From: Carposina sasakii
Taxonomy: Eukaryota > Arthropoda > Insecta > Lepidoptera > Carposinidae
NCBI GenBank assembly: GCA_014607495.2
Contig: CP053157.1
Span: 124,001 to 188,000 of the forward strand
Length of the DNA stretch: 64,000 nucleotides
Reading direction: 5' to 3'
Positions 42,505-53,672 of this stretch are shown piece after piece. Positions within the stretch are counted from its first letter, which is position 1. Each line of letters opens with the position of its first letter. The notes beneath the pieces were generated by a model that was not told where the DNA came from, ran no database searches, and saw only the letters and a list, made by a program, of their open reading frames with translations. The translations under genes and the position numbers were made by a program.

Positions 42505-45500
42505 GTTAGTATTCGTTGTGATTTTTATGACGGTTAGTTTCTCCTGTAGGAAATGGCAATTTCAACATTTTCTGGACACAGTGCTGAATGTATTCTGCGA
42601 ATAAACGACCTGATTATAGCAACCAGAATTCCAGGCAGTGTATTTCTATTCACATTACACTACTACATTGTGAAATGTGTACACACGAATTCCTTTGATT
42701 CTGTGTTTCCTTTATCAGATTAAAGTCCTGAGTTCATCGGTACATTATCCCTAAACATGCAGTTCCGGTAGCCACAGTGGAAATGTAAATATCAGGAGCA
42801 ATCATCTAATATCTCCAGTAACCTACTTCCACTTGTGTCCCAATGCCATGTATTCGGAAAGTACCGTATCATAAAATTAATTAAACAAGTACGAACTACT
42901 TACTTACTTAAGTAATAAGTAAATGATCTACCTATATTTGAACGAGTAGATAACTAAGTACAATCTATTTACTTGTGGTTATCTATTTGCTTAGAATTTT
43001 ACACGGAATTTGTGTGACGTTAAATTTATCCTAGGGTTATGTTGTTGCCACCGAGTTACTTAATCCCAGGAATAGACAGACAGACATTACTGTGTAGCGC
43101 GATATCGGCAATAAGCATGATTGGACCTTAAGATGTCCTTATTATAGAGAACAATGCGACAACTTTGCGGCATTTTATTGTACTAAGTAGTCAGTATGTC
43201 TTCCTAAAATATAAATAAATAAATATAATTGCTGCCAATGTGTTATAGTTATTCTATGGTATAAGCTTACTACGGGTTAAACCTGCTAGCTGATGCTAGA
43301 GACATATTTGCTACAGGTGCGTGTGATATCCATCAATCGAACTTATTCATATAGTCCATAATGTTATTGAATTTGATTGGTTGGTGTATATTAAACGCAT
43401 CCATAGCAACGTGTCATAGCACAATTTTAGTGGATAGTTAGCCTTAGTATTGAATAGAGCAATGACATTAAAATTTACAGAATGACAGTTACATAAGCCT
43501 TCTCAACATCCATATAGGATAGAGACACGTACAATACACACGAGTGTATTTCCGAAATGGGGGAGAACGAATGTTCTGTATGTGTAGGTATCTGTCTATG
43601 GATAGCTAGCACTGCAGGATCGTAAAGGAAATCAGGATGATAAGTTGTTTGCTTATCGCCTGAGAGAATACTTATAGTGGAAGTGCTAAACCGTTTTTCA
43701 ATCTGCGCGAAGGAGAGAAAAGAACACGATGGTAACTAAAAACAACGCAATGGCGGGATTATCTAGATTCGTTTCTGCCAGGGTAGACGGAAGTGACCTA
43801 GATATACATAGAGTTTTCGATACAGCATGCCCCACAAGGGAGGTTTTGTTATTTACGTTCCAAATATTTGAAATGTGGCAGTCAGAACTGCATGTTCATA
43901 AAGCAGACCCTACACGTTTCGGGACGACAGCTGTATGTGTGCATGCAAATATGATGGCGGCGTGTTTCAGGCACCATCCTGTACATGTTCCTGGGCACGG
44001 TGAAGGAGGTGTCGATCGGGCCGAGCAGCCTGATGGCGCTGCTGACGCTGCAGGCGTGCCGCGGTCTGCCGCCGCAGTTCGCGGCGCTGCTGGCCTTCCT
44101 GTCGGGCGCGGTGGTGCTTATCATGGGCCTGCTGAGGCTCGGTAAGTAACTGGTAGAGTTAGGGTTTCCTAGGATTGCGATGCCGTCATACAGCGGTTCA
44201 CAGTGGTAGCTAACAGACGCAAGAGAGTGTAAAATCATTTTCAAAACCAATCATCAGGAGTACAACCGCGTTATATAACCTTTTTTTTAGTGTAAACGTT
44301 CTCTCTCAGGTTTCCTAGTGGACCTGATCTCCCCGTCAGTGACGTCCGGCTTCACGACGGCCACCGCGGTGGTGGTGATGACGTCGCAGGTGAAGGGTCT
44401 GCTGGGGCTGGCCTTCGTGGCCGAGTCCATCTCGGAGAACGCGGCGCTGATCGTGCAGCACTGGCAGGAGATACGTCTCGCGGACTGTGCGCTGAGTGCC
44501 GTCTGTTGCATGGTGCTGCTGCTGCTTAGGGTATGTAACAATTATGGATGCCTAATTGAGGAATTTGGTTTTTTACGTGAAAGTTGGCAGGCTCATTTTG
44601 TAACTTGTAATTTACTGTAGAACCAGATGTAAAGATCGGTGATAAGATGTTGGTTCATCGTCTGTAAGAACGCTCCTGAGTTCCTTAATGGCTGCTCATG
44701 TATTTTAGTGAAGTTCCATATCAAAGGATTCCTATGATTTGTTTAAAAGTTATGTGTTTTATCAGATACCCTCTAGCTAGAATGTGTCGGAAGTATGAGG
44801 AGATTGCTTATAACGACGAACTTGATATTTTTAATTGCAATGTGAATCAGTACAAAAAACATATCCACAGCATCCTCAGCACTACGTCATGTACATGAAC
44901 GCAACTGTATTTTTCATTCAGTCTTGTTTTTTATTGTAGTTGCAAATAGTATGTAAGAACTTGTACATCTCAACTATACCCTCAAAATTGGTCAGAAGTG
45001 GCACCATGTGATTCTATCGGCCCTTGGTGCTCTGCCTACCTCGTAAGGGATAAAGGCGTGATTATATGTATGTATGTACGTATAGTATGTAAGTTTATAG
45101 CAGTGGTAGCAGGAATAGGACACTAAGTTAGGGTAAAAACTGTTCTATTCTGAGATGTTAAATATTTTTACTTTGTGTCTGTTGTGTTGCCTTAATAAAT
45201 AAATAGATAGATTCCAAAATACGGATTCTTTGTATCATTTGCGTGATCTTCACTTGACGTTTGATGAACCGGTGGAAAGAAAGCTATTTAATTAAAAAGA
45301 TTCTTATATTGTGATTACTTGAGCGTTGTTTGAACCTCTTCTTTACTGTGTGTACTTTAAACTCGATTTCCACCACATTTGCAGAAGCTGAAAGACCTGA
45401 AGGTGCACCCGAAGCGCCGCACGCTGAAGACGGCGCTGTTCCTGATCTGCATCAGCCGTAACGCGCTGGTCGTGTGTCTGTCCTCCGCGCTGGCTTATCT

Positions 45501-48500
45501 CGTGCACAACCCGGACAAACCGCTGTTTAAACTCTCCGGTGAGGTTACAAGTTACTCGTGTCGATTAATATTGTTTTTTAGACGCGTCGACGAACTCAAG
45601 TCACCGCTATAACCCAAGGTCCAGCAATCTAAATAGGCAGGACATAGTTCGAAGAACCGATGGCCGATAGAGCCGAAAGGTTCTAGAGTGGATACCACGT
45701 ATCAGCAAACGCAGCGTGGGAAGGCCACCCGCGAGATGTACGGACGACCTAGCCAAGGACGCGGGAATCGGTTGGATGCAGGCCGCTTCCGACCGGTCGG
45801 AAAGGAGGTGATTGCGGGAGGCCCATGTTCAGCAGTGGACTTCTCGAGGCTGAAAATGATGGAATTGTTACTAATGATAGCAACCTATAATTTGTTAATG
45901 TAACATCTGATACCCAGGTCGCGTGGCTAGCGGCATGCCCTCCCTGTCCTGGCCGCTCGCATCCGTCCGCGTGGGGAACCAAACTCTGGACACATGGGAC
46001 ATGGCGGCGCGTCTCGGACCCTCGCTGCTGCTCATGCCGCTCGTCATGCTGCTGGCCAACATCGCCATCGCCAAGGCCTTCAGTGAGTAGGGGTATTTGT
46101 CTGTCTACGTGTACTGGTACATTTCAAATAGTCACCTAATCTAATCTTAGTACCTAGTGTTTAAGTTAATGGACCGAAGTATATTTATTTATTTTCTGAA
46201 GTGAGTATCATTCGATATTTTGGTGGCTGAGGCAAATTAGTGATGACTTATTCTTCTCAGGTCCAGGCGGTCGCGTGGACGCTACCCAAGAGATGGTGAT
46301 GGCGGGCGCTATGCCGTGCTGCGGCGTTCACCCGCTGCAACAGCTCCGGTGTGCGCTGGCGGGCGCGTGTGCCGTTCGGGGTGCCGTGCTGCGGCGCCTT
46401 CACCCGCTCAGCCGTCAGCCACAGCTCCGGTGTGCGCTCCCCCGCCGCCGGGCTCCTGCGCTCCCCCGCCGCCGGGCTTAAAATAAAATATGCCGTCAGC
46501 CACAGCTGCGCTCCCCCGCGCCTTCACGTGTGCCGTGCCGTGCCGTGCCGTGCCCGCTCCGCCGTCAGCCACAGCTCCGGTGTGCGCTCCCCCGCCGCCG
46601 GGCTGTACTCAGGTACGTGTGCCGTGCCGTGCCGTGCCGTGCTGCGGCGCCTTCACCCGCTCCGCCGTCAGCCACAGCTCCGGTGTGCGCTCCCCCGCCG
46701 CCGGGCTGTACTCAGGTACGTGTGCCGTGCCGTGCCGTGCCGTGCTGCGGCGCCTTCACCCGCTCCGCCGTCAGCCACAGCTCCGGTGTGCGCTCCCCCG
46801 CCGCCGGGCTGTACTCAGGTACGTGTGCCGTGCCGTGCCGTGCCGTGCTGCGGCGCCTTCACCCGCTCCGCCGTCAGCCACAGCTCCGGTGTGCGCTCCC
46901 CCGCCGCCGGGCTGTACTCAGGTACGTGTGCCGTGCCGTGCCGTGCCGTGCTGCGGCGCCTTCACCCGCTCCGCCGTCAGCCACAGCTCCGGTGTGCGCT
47001 CCCCCGCCGCCGGGCTGTACTCAGGTACGTGTGCCGTGCCGTGCCGTGCCGTGCTGCGGCGCCTTCACCCGCTCCGCCGTCAGCCACAGCTCCGGTGTGC
47101 GCTCCCCCGCCGCCGGGCTGTACTCAGGTACGTGTGCCGTGCCGTGCCGTGCCGTGCTGCGGCGCCTTCACCCGCTCCGCCGTCAGCCACAGCTCCGGTG
47201 TGCGCTCCCCCGCCGCCGGGCTGTACTCAGGTACGTGTGCCGTGCCGTGCCGTGCCGTGCTGCGGCGCCTTCACCCGCTCCGCCGTCAGCCACAGCTCCG
47301 GTGTGCGCTCCCCCGCCGCCGGGCTGTACTCAGGTACGTGTGCCGTGCCGTGCCGTGCCGTGCTGCCTTCACCCGCTCCGCCGTCAGCCACAGCTCCGGT
47401 GTGCGCTCCCCCGCCGCGGGCTACTCAGGTACGTGTGCCGTGCCGTGCCGTGCCGTGCTGCGGCGCCTTCACCCGCTCCGCCGTCAGCTCCGGTGTGCGC
47501 TCTGTACTCAGGTAAAAGTGTGCCGTGCCGTGCCGTGCCGTGCTGCGGCGCCTTCACCCGCTGTCAGCACAGCTCCGGTGTGCGCTCCCCCGCCGCCGGG
47601 CTGTACTCAGGTACGTGTGCCGTGCCGTGCCGTGCCGTGCTGCGGCGCCTTCACCCGCTCCGCCGTCAGCCACAGCTCCGGTGTGCGCTCCCCCGCCGCC
47701 GGGCTGTACTCAGGTACGTGTGCCGTGCCGTGCCGCCGTGCTGCGGCGCCTTCACCCGCTCCGCCGTCAGCCACAGCTCCGGTGTGCGCTCCCCCGCCGC
47801 CGGGCTGTACTCAGGTACGTGTGCCGTGCCGTGCCGTGCCGTGCTGCGGCGCCTTCACCCGCTCCGCCGTCAGCCACAGCTCCGGTGTGCGCTCCCCCGC
47901 CGCCGGGCTGTACTCAGGTACGTGTGCCGTGCCGTGCCGTGCCGTGCTGCGGCGCCTTCACCCGCTCCGCCGTCAGCCACAGCTCCGGTGTGCGCTCCCC
48001 GCCGCCGGGCTGTACTCAGGTACGTGTGCCGTGCCGTGCCGTGCCGTGCTGCGGCGCCTTCACCCGCTCCGCCGTCAGCCACAGCTCCGGTGTGCGCTCC
48101 CCCGCCGCCGGGCTGTACTCAGGTACGTGTGCCGTGCCGTGCCGTGCCGTGCTGCGGCGCCTTCACCCGCTCCGCCGTCAGCCACAGCTCCGGTGTGCGC
48201 TCCCCCGCCGCCGGGCTGTACTCAGGTACGTGTGCCGTGCCGTGCCGTGCCGTGCTGCGGCGCCTTCACCCGCTCCGCCGTCAGCCACAGCTCCGGTGTG
48301 CGCTCCCCCGCCGCCGGGCTGTACTCAGGTACGTGTGCCGTGCCGTGCCGTGCCGTGCTGCGGCGCCTTCACCCGCTCCGCCGTCAGCCACAGCTCGGTG
48401 TGCGCTCCCCCGCCGCCGGGCTGTACTCAGGTACGTGTGCCGTGCCGTGCCGTGCCGTGCTGCGGCGCCTTCACCCGCTCCGCCGTCAGCCACAGCTCCG

Positions 48501-51500
48501 GTGTGCGCTCCCCCGCCGCCGGGCTGTACTCCGGTACGTGTGCCGTGCCGTGCCGTGCCGTGCTGCGGCGCCTTCACCCGCTCCGCCGTCAGCCACAGCT
48601 CCGGTGTGCGCTCCCCCGCCGCCGGGCTGTACTCAGGTACGTGTGCCGTGCCGTGCCGTGCCGTGCTGCGGCGCCTACTCACCCGCTCCGCCGTCAGCCA
48701 CAGCTCCGGTGTGCGCTCCCCCGCCGCCGGGCTGTACTCAGGTACGTGTGCCGTGCCGTGCTGCGGCGCCTTCACCCGCTCCGCCGTCAGCCACAGCTCC
48801 GGTGTGCGCTCCCCCGCCGCCGGGCTGTACTCAGGTACGTGTGCCGTGCCGTGCCGTGCCATGCTGCGGCGCCTTCACCCGCTCCGCCGTCAGCCACAGC
48901 TCCGGTGTGCGCTCCCCCGCCGCCGGGCTGTACTCAGGTACGTGTGCCGTGCCGGGCTGTGGCGCCTTCACCCGCTCCGCCGTCAGCCACAGCTCCGGTG
49001 TGCGCTCCCCCGCCGCCGGGCTGTACTCCGGTACGTGTGCCGTACCTTGCCGTGCCGTGCTGCGGCGCCTTCACCCGCTCCGCCGTCAGCCACAGCTCCG
49101 ACCGCCTAAGATATCCTTTATTAAAACGAGATCCTCTGAACATTGGCGCTAGATACTTTGCGTACATATCTGTCTAAACACAATACTTTTTTATAGAGTA
49201 AGGTCCCGAACCCGGACCCTAAGTGTATTCTTGTGTGTGCAGGTATAATAGTGATCCTGGCGCTGGCTTTCATGACGGAGTACTTCTACTTCATCCCCAA
49301 AGCGTGTCTGTCGTCTGTACTCATCTGTGCGGTCATATTTATGGTACGTAAACAACCTATACTTGATATTTATATGGTCTATTTATGTAAAATGCTATTA
49401 TATATATAATAACTGACTGTTCCTTTAGGAACATTGGTAGATTTTCAAGATTTAAATAAAATCCACAAGTCTATAACATGACTTTAATTTTGAATGAGTA
49501 TAGGTTAACAAACGTGTGGTCCGAATGGCGGACAAAGGTAGAAGAGGCTAATAACACAATGTGTAACTATCTTATAATGAGAATACATTTAACGCCTGAT
49601 GAAAACTATAAGCTAATTTGCTAAGAACTAAAATATTAAGTTACAGGCGTCGTTAATTAATTTAAAACAGTATAATAAATAATTAAAATTAGTAGAAGCC
49701 GCAACACTGACTGCTCAACGCACATAATCGCTATCTTACAAACTTTACATTTTGATGCTGCAATATTTCTTGTATGACAATAACAAATTATTAGCATACT
49801 ATCTATAAATGCCTTACTTTGGGTACCATGGCAATGATCTATGAACTCTTCCTCCCCAGGTGGACATAGCAACGATCCGCACGTTGTACCGACACAACCG
49901 ACGCGAGCTGTGCGTACTGTTGGTGACGTGCGGGGCGAGCGTGGCGCTGTCGGTGGAGGCGGGCGTGCTGGCCGGCGGGCTGGCCAGCCTGGCCGCGCTG
50001 CTGGCCAAGGTGGCCGGGGCGGGAGTGCGCGTGCGGGGCGTCAAGGTGCGTGACGTGCGGGGCGAGCGTGGCGCTGTCGGTGGAGGCGGGCGTGCTGGCC
50101 GGCGGACTGGCCAGCCTGGCCGCGCTGCTGGCCAAGGTGGCCGGGGCGGGAGTGCGCGTGCGGGGCGTCAAGGTGCGTGACGTGCGGGGCGAGCGTGGCG
50201 CTGTCGGTGGAGGCGGGCGTGCTGGCCGGCGGACTGGCCAGCCTGGCCGCGCTGCTGGCCAAGGTGGCCGGGGCGGGAGTGCGCGTGCGGGGCGTCAAGG
50301 TGCGTGACGTGCGGGGCGAGCGTGGCGCTGTCGGTGGAGGCGGGCGTGCTGGCCGGCGGACTGGCCAGCCTGGCCGCGCTGCTGGCCAAGGTGGCCGGGG
50401 CGGGAGTGCGCGTGCGGGGCGTCAAGGTGCGTGACGTGCGGGGCGAGCGTGGCGCTGTCGGTGGAGGCGGGCGTGCTGGCCGGCGGACTGGCCAGCCTGG
50501 CCGCGCTGCTGGCCAAGGTGGCCGGGGCGGGAGTGCGCGTGCGGGGCGTCAAGGTGCGTGACGTGCGGGCGAGCGTGGCGCTGTCGGTGGAGGCGGGCGT
50601 GCTGGCCGGCGGACTGGCCAGCCTGGCCGCGCTGCTGGCCAAGGTGGCCGGGGCGGGCGTGCGCGTGCGGGGCGTCAAGGTGCGTGACGTGCGGGGCGAG
50701 CGTGGCGCTGTCGGTGGAGGCGGGCGTGCTGGCCGGCGGGCTGGCCAGCCTGGCCGCGCTGCTGGCCAAGGTGGCCGGGGCGGGCGTGCGCGTGCGGGGC
50801 GTCAAGGTGCGTGACGTGCGGGGCGAGCGTGGCGCTGTCGGTGGATTTATTACCGATTCCTGTATTAAGTATTTGTGTCCGAAATTGACGGTAGGCGTAT
50901 GACGCGGAGGAGGCGGTAGACGGTGGCCACGCTGGTCCAGGATCGGCGGATGCTAAAGCCTCGTTCGTTGTTCAAGTGAGTATGGCTTGGGTCCCGAGCA
51001 TCCAAGACGGGACCCCTATGTACCTCAATGTGCACAATAGGTAACCGTACATAACAGATACCCTCCCCGCAGACGGCGCGCGGCGCCGCAGTGGTGGCGG
51101 CGCCCGGCGGCGCGCTGACGTACTTGTGTGCAGAGCGCGTGGCGGCGCGGCTGGCGGGGGTGCGGCGCGCGGGGGCGGCGCTGATGGTCGACTGTGGAGA
51201 TGTGGCATTCGTCGACTACTCCGCCAAACAGGTAGGCATACACTGTGACTATTCACCGGGATTTGCCGACCACTTATACCCGCCCCTGTTATAACTCCTG
51301 TAAGCCGGGATCAACAGAGGCGATTACAAAATGCATATCAAGCACACGCCATTCAACCGACTTCAAATATAGTCGAACAACCGACTCATTTCAGTAGCCA
51401 TTTTTAAAAGTTTTCAATGTGGAAACACTACGACCTGTCAAACTTTTTGCTAAATAGCTTTGAGTTCAAAGGTTTTGATACTTTTTGTAAGTTGCTCTGT

Positions 51501-53016
51501 AAAAATTTCTTTACTATAAAACAACTTAGTTTCCAGAGCGTGCCAAAGAAATATACATACATACATACACTTGAATTACATAACCCTTCTTATGGCACAA
51601 TCGGGTAAAAGAGAGGTTATCAATTCGTCTGTATATTTTTGTTTGTTACTTCATAACTCCACCATTTATGGACCGATTTCAATTTATTTTACAGTTGGCC
51701 ATGACGCGTCCTATCTAGTCGGTACTAGATAGTTTACGACACGCACGACGTAGTTTATTACTCACCAATTCTCTTATAAAACCAAGATTTACAGTTACTT
51801 TCGTCATTAACAACTTTCCATTTAAATTTTTTAGATTTGGCTTATGTATAGCTATCGGGATGAAAAATAACGTTTCCAATAATGTAATTTCAACAAGAGA
51901 TGGTAAAATTCGTCACCCGAATAATTGACCCGGTGGCTCAGTGGTAAGAGCGTTGGCACGGAATGCAGAGGTCGTGGGTTCGATTCCCACCCGGGTGAGG
52001 AATTTTTTCCATTTCTTTATTAATAATTTTATTAACAACGTATGTTCACATAAAAATCTCCACACAATAAGGAAGGAAAATATTTAAAATGTGTTATACT
52101 TACCACAATTTTTTTTTATTATTCACACACTACACAACACATTAACCTAGTCCCACACTAAGATCCCTAAGGTCTTGTGTCGTGGGTACTAAGTAACGGT
52201 ATATAAATACATAGATAAGTATAGAAACATCCATGACTCGGAAACAAACATCAATATTCATCATATCAATGTTTGCACCTACCGGGATTCGAACCCAGGA
52301 CCTATGGCGTCGCAGGCAGGGCCACTACCAACTACACCAGTCGGCCGTCAATTTTAATTTGTCCATACTGATTTCATTTAATAGCTAGATATGAAATTGT
52401 TGATATATAATGAAAAGGACCACGAGTAGAAAATAAATAGTAAATATATACACACTTCACAACACATTAACCTAGTTCCACACTAAGATCTTGTGTTGTG
52501 GGTACTACGCAACGGTATATGAATACATAAATAATTATAGGAACATCCATGGTTTGGATTCGAACCCAGGACCTATGGCGATGCAGGAAGTGTCACTACC
52601 AACCAACTAAGTACACCAATCTGCCGTAAAATCTGTGGATTGATTATGTTGAAGGCAAATTGTATTTGACCTTATTCTTATTATAAACCTTATTTTTAAC
52701 AAATTCGCTTAATTCATACTACCCTACCGCATATACAAAATATACCCTGATAAAAACCTATTTCTTTTCACAGACACTTGACCGCCTCTGCAAAAAAATG
52801 CAGGAGATGGATCAGAAAATAATATTCTTCAACGCGTCAGAAAAAGTAGCGAGCGAGTTGAAGGAGTTAAACAACCTCGACTCCCGCGCTCTGCTCGCTC
52901 GAAGCGCTTCGGAGGCGCTCGTGGCTGCGGGGGAAAGGGACAGCAATAACGATAGGACCGGCGGCAAGAGTGAGACAGAGGCATTACTCTCCAACGACAC
53001 TTGCGATAAAGTTTAA
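42261..53016 (+). CDS. SLC26-family sulfate/anion transporter with STAS domain
   Basis: A membrane anion exchanger/transporter; closest in pattern to insect 'sodium-independent sulfate anion transporter' (SLC26A11-like) proteins. Exons: 42261-42504, 43971-44141, 44310-44530, 45385-45538, 45918-46082, 46261-?(6), 49243-49343, 49860-50045, 50895-50975, 51073-51231, 52774-53016. Hallmarks: GLTLGLTLVPQSIAYASLAD in the first membrane helices, SIGPSSLMALLT, VTSGFTTATAVVVMTSQVKG, VDATQEM, FTRSAVSHSSGVRSPAAGLY, and a C-terminal STAS domain (VVAAPGGALTYL ... LMVDCGDVAFVDYSA). Phases agree at every junction tested except around exon 6. There, the expected ~11 residues before MPCCGAFTR are absent, a 2-bp loss shifts the frame, and a stop is met at 46481; the defect lies in the 103-bp array. 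It may be a real lesion or a misassembly. Confidence 0.88.
42505..43970. other. SLC26 intron 1
   Basis: AT-rich, no recognisable element. The ORF that runs into exon 2 from 43729 is intronic read-through. Confidence 0.55.
43971..44141 (+). CDS. SLC26 exon 2
   Basis: Acceptor gtttcag; GTILYMFLGTVKEVSIGPSS and on to LLRLG; donor gtaagt. Follows FVG of exon 1 exactly as in the family. Confidence 0.88.
44310..44530 (+). CDS. SLC26 exon 3
   Basis: Acceptor ctctcag; FLVDLISPSVTSGFTTATAV and on to MVLLLLR; donor gtatgt, phase 0. Confidence 0.9.
44531..45384. other. SLC26 intron 3
   Basis: Contains a short dispersed repeat near 44990-45085 (cctacctcgtaagggataaaggcgtgat, then a gtat-rich tail), SINE-like. 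Nothing else. Confidence 0.55.
45385..45538 (+). CDS. SLC26 exon 4
   Basis: Acceptor tttgcag; KLKDLKVHPKRRTLKTALFL and on to LFKLSG; donor gtgagg. Confidence 0.88.
45645..45862 (+). pseudogene. RTE-type tail fragment in SLC26 intron 4
   Basis: Reading frame gives RGKATREMYGRPSQGRG, then GGPCSAVDFSRLKMM, a typical degenerate RTE C-terminus and 3' tail. Confidence 0.65.
45918..46082 (+). CDS. SLC26 exon 5
   Basis: Acceptor acccag; RVASGMPSLSWPLASVRVGN and on to NIAIAKAF; donor gtgagt. Confidence 0.88.
46261..46481 (+). pseudogene. SLC26 exon 6 as assembled (frame-broken)
   Basis: Acceptor ttctcag; PGGRVDATQEMVMAGAMPCC is the family's VDA.QE block. It then jumps to the repeat unit with a segment missing and a frame shift (gcgttcaccc versus gcgccttcaccc in later units), ending at TAA 46479-46481. 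Later units encode the expected FTRSAVSHSSGVRSPAAGLYS followed by a donor in phase with exon 7. Confidence 0.75.
46311..49099 (+). repeat. 103-bp minisatellite made of SLC26 exon 6 end plus its splice donor
   Basis: About 25 donor-bearing units, mostly 103 bp. Each runs a CCGTG-rich start, CGAFTRSAVSHSSGVRSPAAG coding, then CTGTACTCAG/GTACGTGTG. Exon ends at 46612, 46715, 46818, 46921, 47024, 47127 and onward to 49030. Two units have CCG/GTACG; units near 47428 and 47511 are shortened. The left end (46311-46560) is degenerate; the right end is truncated within a unit at 49099. The multi-hundred-codon ORFs in all frames are artefacts. Confidence 0.95.
49243..49343 (+). CDS. SLC26 exon 7
   Basis: Acceptor gtgcag; completes the Gly codon left by TCA G of the array units, then IIVILALAFMTEYFYFIPKA and on to CAVIFM; donor gtacgt. 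Confidence 0.88.
49860..50045 (+). CDS. SLC26 exon 8
   Basis: Acceptor ccccag; VDIATIRTLYRHNRRELCVL and on to GAGVRVRGVK; first donor gtgcgt at 50046. Phase 0. The second half of this exon is the source of the downstream array. Confidence 0.88.
49923..50844 (+). repeat. 127-bp minisatellite made of SLC26 exon 8 end plus its splice donor
   Basis: About 7.3 units (six steps of 127 bp and one of 126 between donors). Each holds GASVALSVEAGVLAGGLASL... coding, GTCAAG/GTGCGT donor and 12 bp of intron. Exon ends at 50045, 50172, 50299, 50426, 50553, 50679 and 50806. Unit sequences are nearly identical. The array stops abruptly at 50844. Confidence 0.95.
50895..50975 (+). CDS. SLC26 exon 9 (STAS start)
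   Basis: Acceptor gacggtag; AYDAEEAVDGGHAGPGSADA then KASFVVQ; donor gtgagt. 81 bp, phase 0 both sides; joins exon 8 (RGVK) to exon 10 (TARGAAVVAAPGG) to form the STAS leading strand. Too short for ORF scans. Confidence 0.72.
51073..51231 (+). CDS. SLC26 exon 10 (STAS)
   Basis: Acceptor cccgcag; TARGAAVVAAPGGALTYLCA and on to DYSAKQ; donor gtaggc. Contains the STAS LMVDCGDVAFVD core. Confidence 0.88.
51897..52034 (+). repeat. tRNA-derived SINE (second copy of the 34977 family)
   Basis: tRNA-like body 51927-51998 (GACCCGGTGGCTCAGTGG, GGTTCGATTCC) with the same flanks as 34977-35114 in opposite orientation. Confidence 0.75.
52125..52349 (-). repeat. tRNA-headed SINE, inverted
   Basis: The reverse strand carries GTAGTTGGTAGTGGCCCTGC (box A-like) and GGGTTCGAATCCCGG (box B), then the 'cacaacacattaacctagtccca' tail in the plus reading. 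Confidence 0.75.
52447..52627 (-). repeat. tRNA-headed SINE, inverted, internally deleted
   Basis: Same family as 52125-52349 with a deletion in the middle and a diverged head. Confidence 0.75.
52774..53016 (+). CDS. SLC26 exon 11 (STAS end and tail)
   Basis: Acceptor tttcacag; TLDRLCKKMQEMDQKIIFFN, then a hydrophilic Ser/Asp-rich C-tail ending NDTCDKV and TAA. Confidence 0.88.
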   Translation, partial: TLDRLCKKMQEMDQKIIFFNASEKVASELKELNNLDSRALLARSASEALVAAGERDSNNDRTGGKSETEALLSNDTCDKV

Positions 53017-53666
53017 CAGAGTCGAAAGGAGAGACTTCATGAGACTTATCGACGTGGCCTTATTATTACCCTTTTGCGCCAGAAGGACGGTTATGTTTTT
53101 CGAGTACATATATACGCTCTAGGTAGAGGCTTAACGGGTTGTCGCATTTGAGCTTGAAAAGTCGTGAATGTGACACTGAGTTAAAATTTTTAAACAGTCG
53201 TGTTATTCTTTAAATTTTATCAAGTTAGGTTTAAGATCATAAAATGATCAAATTTTACTACATATTACACTGTAGCCATCATTTGGACTTTTTATATGGT
53301 TAGTGCAACAATATGGCCACCAAATCTACAGAGAGGCGCCACTGGTGACCTGATATTGGAAAGCGAAAAATGTTCCCAGATATGCAAAGTGCAATTTATT
53401 GTATTTGTATAGGGTGGTAAAGACATCCTCATTTTTATTCTCCTGGTTTTAATAGGCTATCAGGGAGTATTAGCTTAGATTCTAGATTATATTATGAACC
53501 CAACATTCTGTTGTATTTACCGTTAGGGTCCAAATTTTAATTTAGTTATTTTATCTTTCCTTGTGATATTATTTATTTAGAATCCACCTATTCAGTAAGT
53601 AGAAGTCCAAATCTAATTCCTATACAGGCACTATTCGTATATTATTTTAATATATTTTAAGCTATT

Positions 53667-53672
53667 AATAAA
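53667..53672 (+). terminator. Possible SLC26 polyadenylation signal
   Basis: AATAAA 650 bp after the stop codon, in very AT-rich sequence; weak evidence. Confidence 0.25.

Larger units (their letters stand above)
51232..52773. other. SLC26 last intron with three SINEs
   Basis: Holds tRNA-derived SINEs at 51897-52034, 52125-52349 and 52447-52627; otherwise AT-rich. Confidence 0.6.

Noticed and set aside
43729..44145. 138-codon ORF starting before SLC26 exon 2
   Set aside because: Reads intron and then exon 2 in the wrong frame; the family frame starts at the acceptor at 43970.
46351..49177. ORFs of up to 933 codons in all three plus frames and minus-strand ORFs
   Set aside because: A 103-bp period with no stops makes every frame open; translation shifts frame each unit. 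Not proteins.
49814..50902. Many 85-127-codon ORFs on both strands
   Set aside because: Products of the 127-bp array; only 49860-50045 is used.
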